Of a stretch of DNA of 64,000 nucleotides, positions 35,656 to 44,837 are shown piece after piece. Every line of letters starts with the position of its first letter. Position 1 is the first letter of the stretch. The DNA comes from Sphingopyxis sp. (GTDB lineage Bacteria; Pseudomonadota; Alphaproteobacteria; Sphingomonadales; Sphingomonadaceae). Below the pieces are notes generated by a model, which had not been told where the DNA came from, did not search any database, and was given only the letters and a program-made list of their open reading frames with translations. Where the stretch lies: NCBI GenBank assembly GCA_016793775.1, contig JAEULK010000030.1, forward strand, positions 33,813 to 97,812, read 5' to 3'. Made by a program: the position numbers and the translations under genes.

Positions 35656-36858
35656 TCAGCCGATAATGCCCACGCGTTTGCCCGCGCGCTCGAAGCGGGC
35701 CAGAATCTCGATGACCTGGTCGCTGCTATGCTCGGCGCACAACGAACAGCGAAGTAGCGTCATGCCCGCGGGCGTCGCGGGCGGGCGCGCGAGATTGACG
35801 TACAGCCCTTCCTCGAGCAGCGCTTCCCACATCATCGCGCCCATTTCGAGGTCGGGCATGATGACCGCGATGATCGCCGACTGGGGCTCGTCGGTGCCGA
35901 GCGTGAAGCCCAGATCGCGCAGCCCCTTGTGCAAAACCTTTGAATTTTCCCACAGATGGGCGCGTTTGTTCGACCCGTGCATCAGCTTGCGGATGCTCGT
36001 CGCGGCGGTCGCGACGACGCTCGGCGGCAGCGAGGCGGTGAACACATAGGGGCGGCAGACGAGCCGCAGAATCTCGAACTTCGGGTGGTTCGAGACGCAG
36101 AAGCCGCCGACGGTGCCGACGCTCTTGCTGAACGTGCCGATGATGAAATCGACATCGTCGATGACGCCCTGCGCTTCGGCGACGCCGCGGCCATGTTCGC
36201 CGATGAAGCCCATCGAATGCGCCTCGTCGACCAGTATCATCGCGCCGGCTTCCTTGGAGACGCGGATCATCTCTTTCAGCGGCGCGATGTCGCCGAGCAT
36301 CGAATAGACGCCCTCGAGCACGACGAGCTTGCCCGCTTCGGGGGGCAGGCGCTTCAGCCGTTTTTCGAGCGCATCGACGTCGTTGTGGCGAAAGGCGACG
36401 ATTTCGGCATTGCCCATCGCGCAGCCGTCATAGATCGAGGCATGGCTGTCGATGTCGAGGATGACATAGTCGCCCTTGCCGGCGATCGTCGAAATGATGC
36501 CGAGGTTCGCCTGGTATCCGGTCGAGAACACCATGGCATGGTCCATGGCGTAAAATTCCTTCAGCGCCTCTTCGCACTCCTTGTGCCCCTGATAGGTGCC
36601 GTTGAGCACGCGGCTGCCGGTGGTGCCGGCGCCGAACTTGTCGAGCGCATCCTTGCCCGCGGCGATGACATCCGCGTCGAAGGTCATGCCCATATAATTA
36701 TAGGTGCCGAGCAGGATCGTCTCGCGCCCGTTGCAGATCGCGACGGTGGGGGAGACCACGCGCTCCATCACCAGGCTGAACGGATCGGTCACCCCGGTCG
36801 CGAGCAGGTCCTCGCGCTGCCGGATCAGCGGGTCGAATTTGCTGAAGAGGTCGGTCAT
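35656..36858 (-). CDS. spt: Serine palmitoyltransferase
   Basis: 400-residue PLP enzyme of the alpha-oxoamine synthase family that condenses serine with a fatty acyl thioester to 3-ketodihydrosphingosine, the first step of sphingolipid synthesis. PLP-binding Lys245 is in GTFSKSVGTVGG, Asp211 in VDEAHSMG, and the SHAS motif is near 138. NYMGMTFD and GTTGSRVLNGTYQGH are typical of sphingomonad SPT. Soluble, without the membrane anchor of the eukaryotic enzyme. Seven bases after a dedicated ACP gene, a known arrangement. Confidence 0.93.
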   Translation of the reverse strand: MTDLFSKFDPLIRQREDLLATGVTDPFSLVMERVVSPTVAICNGRETILLGTYNYMGMTFDADVIAAGKDALDKFGAGTTGSRVLNGTYQGHKECEEALKEFYAMDHAMVFSTGYQANLGIISTIAGKGDYVILDIDSHASIYDGCAMGNAEIVAFRHNDVDALEKRLKRLPPEAGKLVVLEGVYSMLGDIAPLKEMIRVSKEAGAMILVDEAHSMGFIGEHGRGVAEAQGVIDDVDFIIGTFSKSVGTVGGFCVSNHPKFEILRLVCRPYVFTASLPPSVVATAATSIRKLMHGSNKRAHLWENSKVLHKGLRDLGFTLGTDEPQSAIIAVIMPDLEMGAMMWEALLEEGLYVNLARPPATPAGMTLLRCSLCAEHSSDQVIEILARFERAGKRVGIIG

Positions 36859-36865
36859 GCGTGGC

Positions 36866-37099
36866 TCAGCCCTGCAGCTTTTCGACCGCGGCGATCAGCT
36901 GCCCGACATTTTCGATCTCGGCCTGCATGTTCATGCTGATGATGATGTCGAACGTGTCTTCGACTTCGGCGACGAAGTCCATTACCGTCAGGCTGTCCCA
37001 TTCGAGGTCGCCGGCAAAGGTGGTGGCGTCGGTCAGTTCGACGCCCTTTTTGTTGAAGGGCTCGATCAGGTCGTGGATCTGGTCCTTGAGGCTGCTCAT
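36866..37099 (-). CDS. Acyl carrier protein of the sphingolipid pathway
   Basis: 77 residues. The phosphopantetheine site is Ser36 in LEWDSLTVMDFV. The acidic four-helix ACP pattern is present, but the protein differs from the fatty-acid ACP (DSLTVMDF rather than DSLDTVEL). Encoded directly upstream of spt and co-oriented, as in Caulobacter and sphingomonads, where this ACP delivers the acyl chain to SPT. AAGGGACG precedes the ATG. Confidence 0.9.
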   Translation of the reverse strand: MSSLKDQIHDLIEPFNKKGVELTDATTFAGDLEWDSLTVMDFVAEVEDTFDIIISMNMQAEIENVGQLIAAVEKLQG

Positions 37100-37261
37100 T
37101 GGCTGCGTCCCTTGAAGAAAGAATGTTGCGCGCGGGCATGCCGCTATGATGCCCGCTTGGCAAGTGAATGCGGCGGTATTCGGGCAGCATCTTGCCCGCG
37201 CCGGACGGACGTGCCATCGCTGACCCGGGTCGCACCAGGGGGGCAGGTCAGGGGCAAGCCG

Positions 37262-37855
37262 ATGGACGACAAGAGCAGCGAGACGAAAGCGGCATCGCCG
37301 CCGCCGGCGATCGGCTTTCCGCCGAATGCGGTTCACCTGGTGCGCACCAACCAGCAGATCACGCTGACCCTGTCGCAAATGGCGGATCAAAAGGCGTCGA
37401 TCCTGATGGGCGCGACCTTCGTCGTCTTCACCCTCGCGATCGGTCAGGCGCGCGCCGGAGCCGGGGCGCTGGCCATACCGCTCGCGATCCTGGCGACCTT
37501 TTCCTTCCTCTCGGCGCTGCTTGCGATCTCGGCGGTGCTGCCGCGCGTGGGCAAGGCGCCACCGATCGTCTATCGCGACGGCAAGGACCACAGCAATATC
37601 CTCTTCTTCGGGCGCTTTTCGCAGATGGAGGAGGATGAGTTCATCGATGCGGTGAAAACCCGGCTGCGTACCGAGGAAGACATCTACGAAACGATGCTGC
37701 GCGATACCTATCAGAACGGCATCGTGCTGGCCCGGCGCAAATATCGCTATCTGGCCTATGCCTATCGCCTGTTCGTCGTCGGCCTGACCGCGACCTTCAT
37801 CGCCTTCGCCGCAGAAATGGCGCTCTTGTGGAGCAACTGGCTCGCTGGCGCATAA
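37262..37855 (+). CDS. PycTM-like (DUF5706) membrane protein
   Basis: 197 residues. NAVHLVRTNQQITLTLSQMADQKASILMGA leads into two hydrophobic helices (about 49-66 and 70-92). A soluble linker (YRDGKDHSNILFFGRFSQMEEDEFI) and a last helix (about 170-192) follow. The order matches DUF5706, the effector family (PycTM) of Pycsar phage defence. No cyclase (PycC) gene is beside it, so a defence role is not shown; housekeeping DUF5706 members may exist. GGGGCAAGCCG precedes the ATG. Confidence 0.7.
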   Translation: MDDKSSETKAASPPPAIGFPPNAVHLVRTNQQITLTLSQMADQKASILMGATFVVFTLAIGQARAGAGALAIPLAILATFSFLSALLAISAVLPRVGKAPPIVYRDGKDHSNILFFGRFSQMEEDEFIDAVKTRLRTEEDIYETMLRDTYQNGIVLARRKYRYLAYAYRLFVVGLTATFIAFAAEMALLWSNWLAGA

Positions 37856-37946
37856 TGCGAGGGGCCTTTGCGAGCTTCAGCGCCGTCGAGGTTGGAAGTA
37901 AAATGGCCTCGTTGCTTTTGGTTTGGGTGGATGCCACAGGGGGAAA

Positions 37947-38517
37947 ATGCGAATTCGTCTCCTGTTCTTCATCATCGGCGGCATCGCCGGTGCGGTGACG
38001 GGGTTGGGAGCTGGCTATTGGCGTTGGCATGAACCCTTCGATCCCTATGCGCGCCAGCGATGGGCAATAGTGAACGCCGCGGATGATGCCGCAACGGGAG
38101 GCGCATTGCTGATCGGCGATAGCATCGTACAGCGCCTCGTGATGACCGATCTTTGTGGATTGCCCGTATTTAACGCGGGCATGGCGGGCGCTCGATCTGA
38201 TCAAATTGCGCCGCTCGCGAAGCCGCTGGTCGAAAAACTGAAGCCGCGCATCATTGTGTTGTCAGCTGGGACTAACGATCGGCAGCAGGGCCGGATGCCC
38301 GATCTTGGCTTAATTTTGCCCCCCCCCCCCCCCGCGTAGCGCGCGCTCGGATAGGCAGGACTCGCACAAGATACGTTTAATCGTCATCGGCCGCGACATT
38401 GACATGCCGGCGCAGCGTCTTTCCGATGGCGTTCACCTGAATATGGAAGGGCGCACGGAATTGAAGCGAAGGCTGGAACAGTCCTGTAGTGGCTCGCTCG
38501 ATCCGCCTGCACGGTAA
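37947..38517 (+). pseudogene. SGNH hydrolase interrupted at a poly-C tract
   Basis: The first frame (37947-38339) encodes a membrane anchor (RIRLLFFIIGGIAGAVTGLGAG), the SGNH nucleophile block (ALLIGDSIVQRL), FNAGMAGAR and VLSAGTND, then stops just after 15 Cs (38319-38333). The C-terminal catalytic block (LSDGVHLNMEGRTELKRRLE, Asp-His dyad) is present downstream in another frame. It ends with TAA at 38515-38517. Removing one C or adding two would join them into about 190 residues. Either a pseudogene, a phase-variable gene, or a sequencing error in the homopolymer. Confidence 0.75.
38319..38333 (+). repeat. 15-base poly-C tract inside a coding sequence
   Basis: Uninterrupted run of 15 Cs at the frameshift point of the SGNH hydrolase gene. 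Such tracts slip readily during replication and are also prone to miscalling. Confidence 0.95.
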
Positions 38518-38661
38518 GCGCGGAATGCCCTTCGACCGCTAACGCCCGATATCGGACACGCGCCCCCCTGTTGCCAATATGCCACCCTCGCCCGCGAAAC
38601 ACCCCCCCTCATCCAATCCCCCGATTGAAACCCCGTCGAGCCGCGCCTATCCGGGCCGGCT

Positions 38662-40059
38662 GTGTTGCATCAGGCCACCCCCCTGACCGCGGAGGTTCCG
38701 CAGGGTCTCGGCGCCGAATTCCGCGCGACGCTGGCGCTTGCCTGGCCGCTGGCGGCGGCGAACCTGCTCCAGATGCTGGTCCATGCGATCGACGTGATCT
38801 TCGTGGCGCGCCTCGGCGACGCCGCGCTCGCCGCCTCGTCGCTCGGCGTGTCGATCTTCGGGCTGCTGCTCTGGACCGGCTCTGGGCTGGTGGGCGCGGC
38901 GGCGCCGCTGATCGCCGCCGAGTTCGGTCGCCGCAAGCACGCGGTGCGCGAGGTGCGGCGTACCGTGCGTATGGCGCTCTGGCTCAGCGCGCTCGTCTCG
39001 CTGGTCTTCATGGGCGTCTGCGCCGCGGGCGGCCCGATCATGCGCGCGACGGGGCAGCAGCCCGAAACCTCGGCGCGCGCCGCGGGTTTCCTGCTCATCC
39101 TGCTGTGGGGCATGTTCCCGATGATCGCCGCCAGCGTGCTGCGCATCTTCGTGTCGGCGCTCGGCCGGCCCAAGATCGCGACCGCGATCACCTTCGCCGC
39201 GCTCGGGGTCAATGCGCTCGGAAACTGGGCGCTGGTGTTCGGCCACCTGGGCCTGCCCGCGCTCGGCCTGCACGGCTCGGCGATTTCCAGCGTGCTGACC
39301 AGCACGCTGATGCTGCTCGCCTATGTCGTCGTCATCCAGTCCGACCGGCGGCTGCGCCGCTATCATCTGTTCGGCAATTGGTGGCGCAGCGAATGGACGC
39401 GTTTTTTCGACATGCTGCGCATCGGATCGCCGATCGCGCTCACCATTTTGGCCGAGGCGGGGCTGTTCACCGGCGCCGCCTTCCTGATGGGTCGCATCGG
39501 CGAGGCCGAGTTGGCGGGCCATACCATCGCGCTGCAGGTCGCGGCGCTCGCCTTCCAGATTCCGTTCGGCGTCGCGCAGGCGGCAACGATCCGCGTCGGC
39601 CTCGCCTATGGCGCACGCGACCATCGCGGCATTGCGCACGCGGGGACCGCGTCGATGATACTCGGCATCGGCTTCATGGCCTTCACCGCGCTGACCATCT
39701 GGCTGTTCCCGAAGCTGGTGCTGTCGATCTATGTCGATGCCGACGCCGCAAAGAACGCCGCGCTCGTCGGCTTCGCGATGCAGTTTCTGGTCGTCGCCGC
39801 CGCTTTCCAGCTTTTCGACGGCGCGCAAGCGGTCGCGGCGGGCGCGCTGCGCGGACTGCAGGACACCCGCACCCCGATGATCATCGCGATCTGCGGTTAC
39901 TGGATCGGCGGTTACGGCACCGCGATCTATCTCGGCTTCTTCACGCCTTGGGCAGGGGTCGGGGTGTGGATCGGGCTGGCGGTCGGGCTGGTGCTCGTCG
40001 CCGGGCTGCTGCTGCTCAGGTGGCGGATTAGAGAGCGGTTGGGGCTGTTGCCTTCATAG
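38662..40059 (+). CDS. MATE-family efflux transporter
   Basis: 465-residue membrane protein with about twelve hydrophobic helices in two related halves. Typical MATE segments include LALAWPLAAANLLQMLVHAIDVIFVARLG at the start of half one and GSPIALTILAEAGLFTGAAFLMGRIGEAELAGH at the start of half two. It exports cationic drugs or metabolites using Na+ or H+. The GTG start at 38662 is tentative. The 3' end overlaps the convergent HEPN-like gene by 32 bases. Confidence 0.9.
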   Translation: MLHQATPLTAEVPQGLGAEFRATLALAWPLAAANLLQMLVHAIDVIFVARLGDAALAASSLGVSIFGLLLWTGSGLVGAAAPLIAAEFGRRKHAVREVRRTVRMALWLSALVSLVFMGVCAAGGPIMRATGQQPETSARAAGFLLILLWGMFPMIAASVLRIFVSALGRPKIATAITFAALGVNALGNWALVFGHLGLPALGLHGSAISSVLTSTLMLLAYVVVIQSDRRLRRYHLFGNWWRSEWTRFFDMLRIGSPIALTILAEAGLFTGAAFLMGRIGEAELAGHTIALQVAALAFQIPFGVAQAATIRVGLAYGARDHRGIAHAGTASMILGIGFMAFTALTIWLFPKLVLSIYVDADAAKNAALVGFAMQFLVVAAAFQLFDGAQAVAAGALRGLQDTRTPMIIAICGYWIGGYGTAIYLGFFTPWAGVGVWIGLAVGLVLVAGLLLLRWRIRERLGLLPS

Positions 40060-40516
40060 GCTGGTCGTTGAGATGCTTGGTCGCCGTTTTTACGCGGCTT
40101 ACCAGTATTTTGAACTCATCCGGCGTTAAAGCGCGAAGCTGCCTGCCGGTGCAATCGGCGAGGGTCGAAACATTCCGAAAGATAAAATAGCTGCTCGTCT
40201 CGCCGCCGGTCATTTCCGCCAATGACAGGGTAGAGTGGACGATATCGTTGCGACAATCCACCAAGGGGCGAATTTCGGTGATCCGCTGCTTGGCTTTCGC
40301 CGGGTAGCGGAAGGGCGCTCTTTCCAAGTCATTCAGCTTTTGCGCGAGGGACGAGCAAGCCGGAGCCTTGCCCTCCTGGCCCAGTTTTTGGACAATCACT
40401 TCTTCGAGTCGGGCAAAGGCATCGAGAAGCTCGCTGCGCAAGCGTGCGCCACGGTCCAGCAACTCGCGCTGAATCGAGGCATCCGCCCCCTTGCCGATCG
40501 GAATCTCGCACCCCAT
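40028..40516 (-). CDS. Hypothetical HEPN-like helical protein
   Basis: 162 residues from the ATG at 40516 (a GTG at 40594 would extend it, close to the groES control region). The protein is helical and contains CRNDIVHS, an Rx4H motif (residues 89-94) placed in the last third, which is the hallmark of HEPN domains (often RNases in toxin or defence systems). AT-richer than its surroundings. Convergent with the MATE gene and overlapping its end. No antitoxin-type partner is adjacent. Function not assigned. Confidence 0.55.
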   Translation of the reverse strand: MGCEIPIGKGADASIQRELLDRGARLRSELLDAFARLEEVIVQKLGQEGKAPACSSLAQKLNDLERAPFRYPAKAKQRITEIRPLVDCRNDIVHSTLSLAEMTGGETSSYFIFRNVSTLADCTGRQLRALTPDEFKILVSRVKTATKHLNDQPMKATAPTAL

Positions 40517-40560
40517 CTGGCCATCGTAACGCGCTGCCGAAAATATTCCCTTAACCCGGC

Positions 40561-40589
40561 TTGACGCTCCTATAGGTGCCGCCCATATG
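40561..40589 (+). promoter_or_regulatory. Candidate sigma-70 promoter of groESL
   Basis: TTGACG (40561-40566), 17-base spacer and CATATG (40584-40589). Transcription would begin near 40596, immediately before the CIRCE operator. Confidence 0.55.
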
Positions 40590-40597
40590 GCCACCTG

Positions 40598-40624
40598 TTA
40601 GCACTCTCGATATGTGAGTGCTAA
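40598..40624 (+). promoter_or_regulatory. CIRCE operator (HrcA binding site)
   Basis: Perfect TTAGCACTC (40598-40606), 9-base spacer, GAGTGCTAA (40616-40624), matching the CIRCE consensus. HrcA represses groESL here until heat shock depletes its GroEL-dependent activity. Confidence 0.97.
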
Positions 40625-40659
40625 GAACGACATCATTTGCATCTCTGGAGGAATATCCC

Positions 40660-40947
40660 ATGCAATTTCGTCCGCTGCACGACCGCGTGCTCGTCCGCCG
40701 TATCGAAGCCGAAGAAAAGACTGCGGGCGGGATCATCATCCCCGACACCGCCAAGGAAAAGCCGCAGGAAGGCGAAGTCGTCGCCGTCGGCACCGGCATC
40801 AAGGCCGAAGACGGCAAGGTCACGCCGCTCGACGTCAAGTCGGGCGACCGCATCCTGTTCGGCAAATGGTCGGGCACCGAGGTCAAGGTCGACGGCGAAG
40901 AGCTGCTGATCATGAAGGAATCCGACATCCTCGGCGTCATCGCCTGA
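40660..40947 (+). CDS. groES: Co-chaperonin GroES
   Basis: 95-residue lid of the GroEL chamber. [24 protein letters not shown], the mobile loop ([17 protein letters not shown]), [22 protein letters not shown] and [10 protein letters not shown] are all canonical. CTGGAGGAAT precedes the ATG, 35 bases after CIRCE. First gene of the operon. Confidence 0.98.
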   Translation: MQFRPLHDRVLVRRIEAEEKTAGGIIIPDTAKEKPQEGEVVAVGTGIKAEDGKVTPLDVKSGDRILFGKWSGTEVKVDGEELLIMKESDILGVIA

Positions 40948-40954
40948 GTTTAGC

Positions 40955-41040
40955 CGTCACCCCCGCGCAGGCGGGGGCCGCTGTCGGTCTTGAATGCGGT
41001 TCGAGACTTCCAGCGATCCCCGCCTTCGCGGGGATGACGA
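40955..41040. repeat. REP-type palindromic element between groES and groEL
   Basis: CGTCACCCCCGCGCAGGCGG at 40955 onward and CCCCGCCTTCGCGGGGATGACG at the far end form outer inverted arms, each with its own inner hairpin. Lies inside the operon, between the groES stop and the groEL ribosome binding site. Confidence 0.8.
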
Positions 41041-41077
41041 TCGTAAGTGAAGTTACGCAGTTTTCTGCGAATTTTGA

Positions 41078-42733
<1,656 letters not shown>

Positions 42734-42770
42734 GTCCTTGCGCCCACCGCTCGGCGCAAGCTGACAGGAA

Positions 42771-42803
42771 GGGCCGGGAGAGCGATCTCCCGGCCCTTTC
42801 TTT
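42771..42803 (+). terminator. Rho-independent terminator of groESL
   Basis: Perfect 11-bp stem (42771-42781 with 42786-42796), GCGA loop, followed by TTTCTTTATGTTTT. Confidence 0.95.
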
Positions 42804-42810
42804 ATGTTTT

Positions 42811-42845
42811 CCCTCCCGCTTGCGGGAGGGGCAAGGGGAGGGCAT
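42811..42845. repeat. Palindromic CCCTCCCGC repeat
   Basis: CCCTCCCGC (42811-42819), TT, GCGGGAGGG (42822-42830), followed by an AGGGGAGGGC tail. The same family recurs between the two metH genes. Confidence 0.7.
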
Positions 42846-42855
42846 GTAGCGGGCG

Positions 42856-44034
42856 ATGACCATAGCGACCCCCATCGACCGCCTCCGCGCCGCGTTGCTC
42901 GCCGACGAAGCGGCGCAGCTCCGGCTCGCGCCGATCGCCGACACCGCGGCCTTCCTCGACGCGATCGCCGCTTATGCCGCGGGGCTGGGCCTGCCGATCA
43001 CCCGCGACGCCTTCGCCGCCGGCCTCGCCCGCGCCGCGACGCCGCAGATGATGCAGGAGCTTCCGGCGCTGCGGCTGGCCGATGCGCCGCCGCGCCAATG
43101 GTTGCCGGTCGAGCTCAAGGATTTTCAGGGCACGATCGTCGTCGAATGGCTGCATTTCGCAGGGCTGCCGCTGACCGATCCCTTTTTCGACGATACGTGG
43201 CGCAAGGTGCAGATTCTGCCGTTCAACCGGCTGATGCGCTGCGCCACGCCGCTGGCGGCGATCGACGCTTTTGCCGATGCCCCCGCGCCCGATGGACTGG
43301 TCTTTCACATGTCGCGCTGCGGCTCGACGCTGGCGGGACAGATGCTCGGTGCCGATCCGGGCCATATCGTCGCGGCCGAGCCGCCCGTCGTCGATACGGT
43401 GATCCAGCTGGTCGGCATGGGTCACCTGCCGCCGTCGACGATCCATGCCATGGCGGCGGCGGTGATGCGCGACCGCTTGGGGCAGGCACGGCACCGCTTC
43501 ATCAAGGTCGACGCCTGGCACGCACTGGTGCTGCCGTTGCTGCGCGGCGTCTGGCCCGACACGCCCTGGACCTTTCTCTACCGCGATCCGGTCGAGGTGC
43601 TGGTATCGCAGCAGCGACGACCGGGCATGCATTGCCGCCCGGGGGTGCTGCCGCTTCAGGCTTATGGCGTCGATCCTGCCGAGGGCGCGGCGGCGGACGA
43701 TTATGCGGCGTGGATCCTCGGCCGCATCTGTACCGGCGCGCTGGCGGGCATCGACGACGCCTGCCTGCTCGTCAATTACGACCAGCTCCCCGCGGCCCTG
43801 ACCGATGCGATCCTGCCGCATTTCGGGGTCGCGCCCGGCGCGGCGGCGCTGGAAAGGATCGCCGCGGCGGGCCAGCGCTATTCAAAGGCGCCCGACCGCG
43901 CCTTCACCGGCGATTCCGACGCCAAGCAGCGCGCGGCGTCGCCCGAACTGCGCGCCGCCGCAGCGCCCCTGCTCGCCACCTATGCGCAGCTCGAGGAGCG
44001 GCGGCTGGCCGCGCATGCGGAGTCGATGGCATGA
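42856..44034 (+). CDS. Sulfotransferase-like protein with Nif11-like N-terminus
   Basis: 392 residues. FHMSRCGSTLAGQML (about 154-168) matches the PAPS 5'-phosphosulfate loop of sulfotransferases, and WTFLYRDPVEVLVSQ (about 236) matches their 3'-phosphate-binding Arg/Ser region. The first 60 residues (AQLRLAPIADTAAFLDAIAAYAAGLGLPITRDAFAAGL, shown in part) follow the Nif11 leader-domain pattern. The acceptor is unknown. Translationally coupled (ATGA) to a glutaminyl cyclase, so a peptide-modifying role is conceivable but unproven. Confidence 0.62.
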   Translation: MTIATPIDRLRAALLADEAAQLRLAPIADTAAFLDAIAAYAAGLGLPITRDAFAAGLARAATPQMMQELPALRLADAPPRQWLPVELKDFQGTIVVEWLHFAGLPLTDPFFDDTWRKVQILPFNRLMRCATPLAAIDAFADAPAPDGLVFHMSRCGSTLAGQMLGADPGHIVAAEPPVVDTVIQLVGMGHLPPSTIHAMAAAVMRDRLGQARHRFIKVDAWHALVLPLLRGVWPDTPWTFLYRDPVEVLVSQQRRPGMHCRPGVLPLQAYGVDPAEGAAADDYAAWILGRICTGALAGIDDACLLVNYDQLPAALTDAILPHFGVAPGAAALERIAAAGQRYSKAPDRAFTGDSDAKQRAASPELRAAAAPLLATYAQLEERRLAAHAESMA

Positions 44035-44837
44035 CGATGCGCCGTCTGTCGCTCGCCGCCGCTGCGATGCTGGCGTTGCCCGCGATCGCGGCGCCGCCCG
44101 CGCCCGAACCCGCCGAGGCGGAGGCCGCGCCGCCGAAAGTTCCGCGCTGCGGTTACCGCATCGTCCAGACCCATCCGCACGAGCGCAGCAGCTTCACCCA
44201 GGGGCTCTTCTGGCACGATGGCCATCTTTACGAGGGCACCGGCCAATATGGCCGCTCGCGGCTCGCGCGGCTCGACCTCGCGACCGGCAAGACGCTCGCC
44301 GAAACGCCGCTTCCTGCCGACGAGTTCGGCGAAGGTATCGCGCGATGGCGCGACCAGATCATCGGCGTCACCTGGCAGGGCGGAGTCGGGCACCGTTGGC
44401 GGCTCAGGGACCTCAAACCGCTCGGCGACTTCCGCTATGCGGGCGAGGGCTGGGGGGTAACGCTGCACGGCGAGGATCTGGTACTCAGCGACGGCACCCC
44501 CGACCTTCGCTTTTTCGACCCCGCGACGATGACCGAAAGGAGCAAGGTGACGGTGCGCTTCGCCGGCACGCCGCTGCCGATGCTCAACGAACTCGAGGCG
44601 ATCGACGGCGAAATCTGGGCCAATGTCTGGATGACCGATGCGATCGTGCGCATCGACCCGGCCAGCGGCACGGTCAAATCCTTCATCGACCTGACCGGCC
44701 TCAAACAGACCGCGGGCGCCCATGGCGGCGACGCCGTGCTCAACGGCATCGCCTGGGATGCGAAGAAAAAGCGGCTGTTCGTCACCGGCAAATATTGGCC
44801 GCAATTGTTCGAGATCGCGCTGACCGACTGCGTCTAG
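44031..44837 (+). CDS. Glutaminyl-peptide cyclotransferase, plant/bacterial type
   Basis: 268-residue exported enzyme. After a signal peptide (SLAAAAMLALPAIAAPP) the five-bladed propeller of the glutamine cyclotransferase family is clear: HERSSFTQGLFWHDGHLYEGTGQYGRS, GEGIARW, GVTWQ, LVLSDGT, LNELEAIDGEIWANVW and LNGIAWDAKKKRLFVTGKYWP. It converts N-terminal Gln of peptides to pyroglutamate in the periplasm. Overlaps the sulfotransferase-like gene by 4 bases. Confidence 0.9.
   Translation: MTMRRLSLAAAAMLALPAIAAPPAPEPAEAEAAPPKVPRCGYRIVQTHPHERSSFTQGLFWHDGHLYEGTGQYGRSRLARLDLATGKTLAETPLPADEFGEGIARWRDQIIGVTWQGGVGHRWRLRDLKPLGDFRYAGEGWGVTLHGEDLVLSDGTPDLRFFDPATMTERSKVTVRFAGTPLPMLNELEAIDGEIWANVWMTDAIVRIDPASGTVKSFIDLTGLKQTAGAHGGDAVLNGIAWDAKKKRLFVTGKYWPQLFEIALTDCV

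Noticed and set aside
37262-37855. Complete Pycsar system
   Set aside because: Only the effector-like protein is present; no cyclase gene lies within the neighbouring genes.
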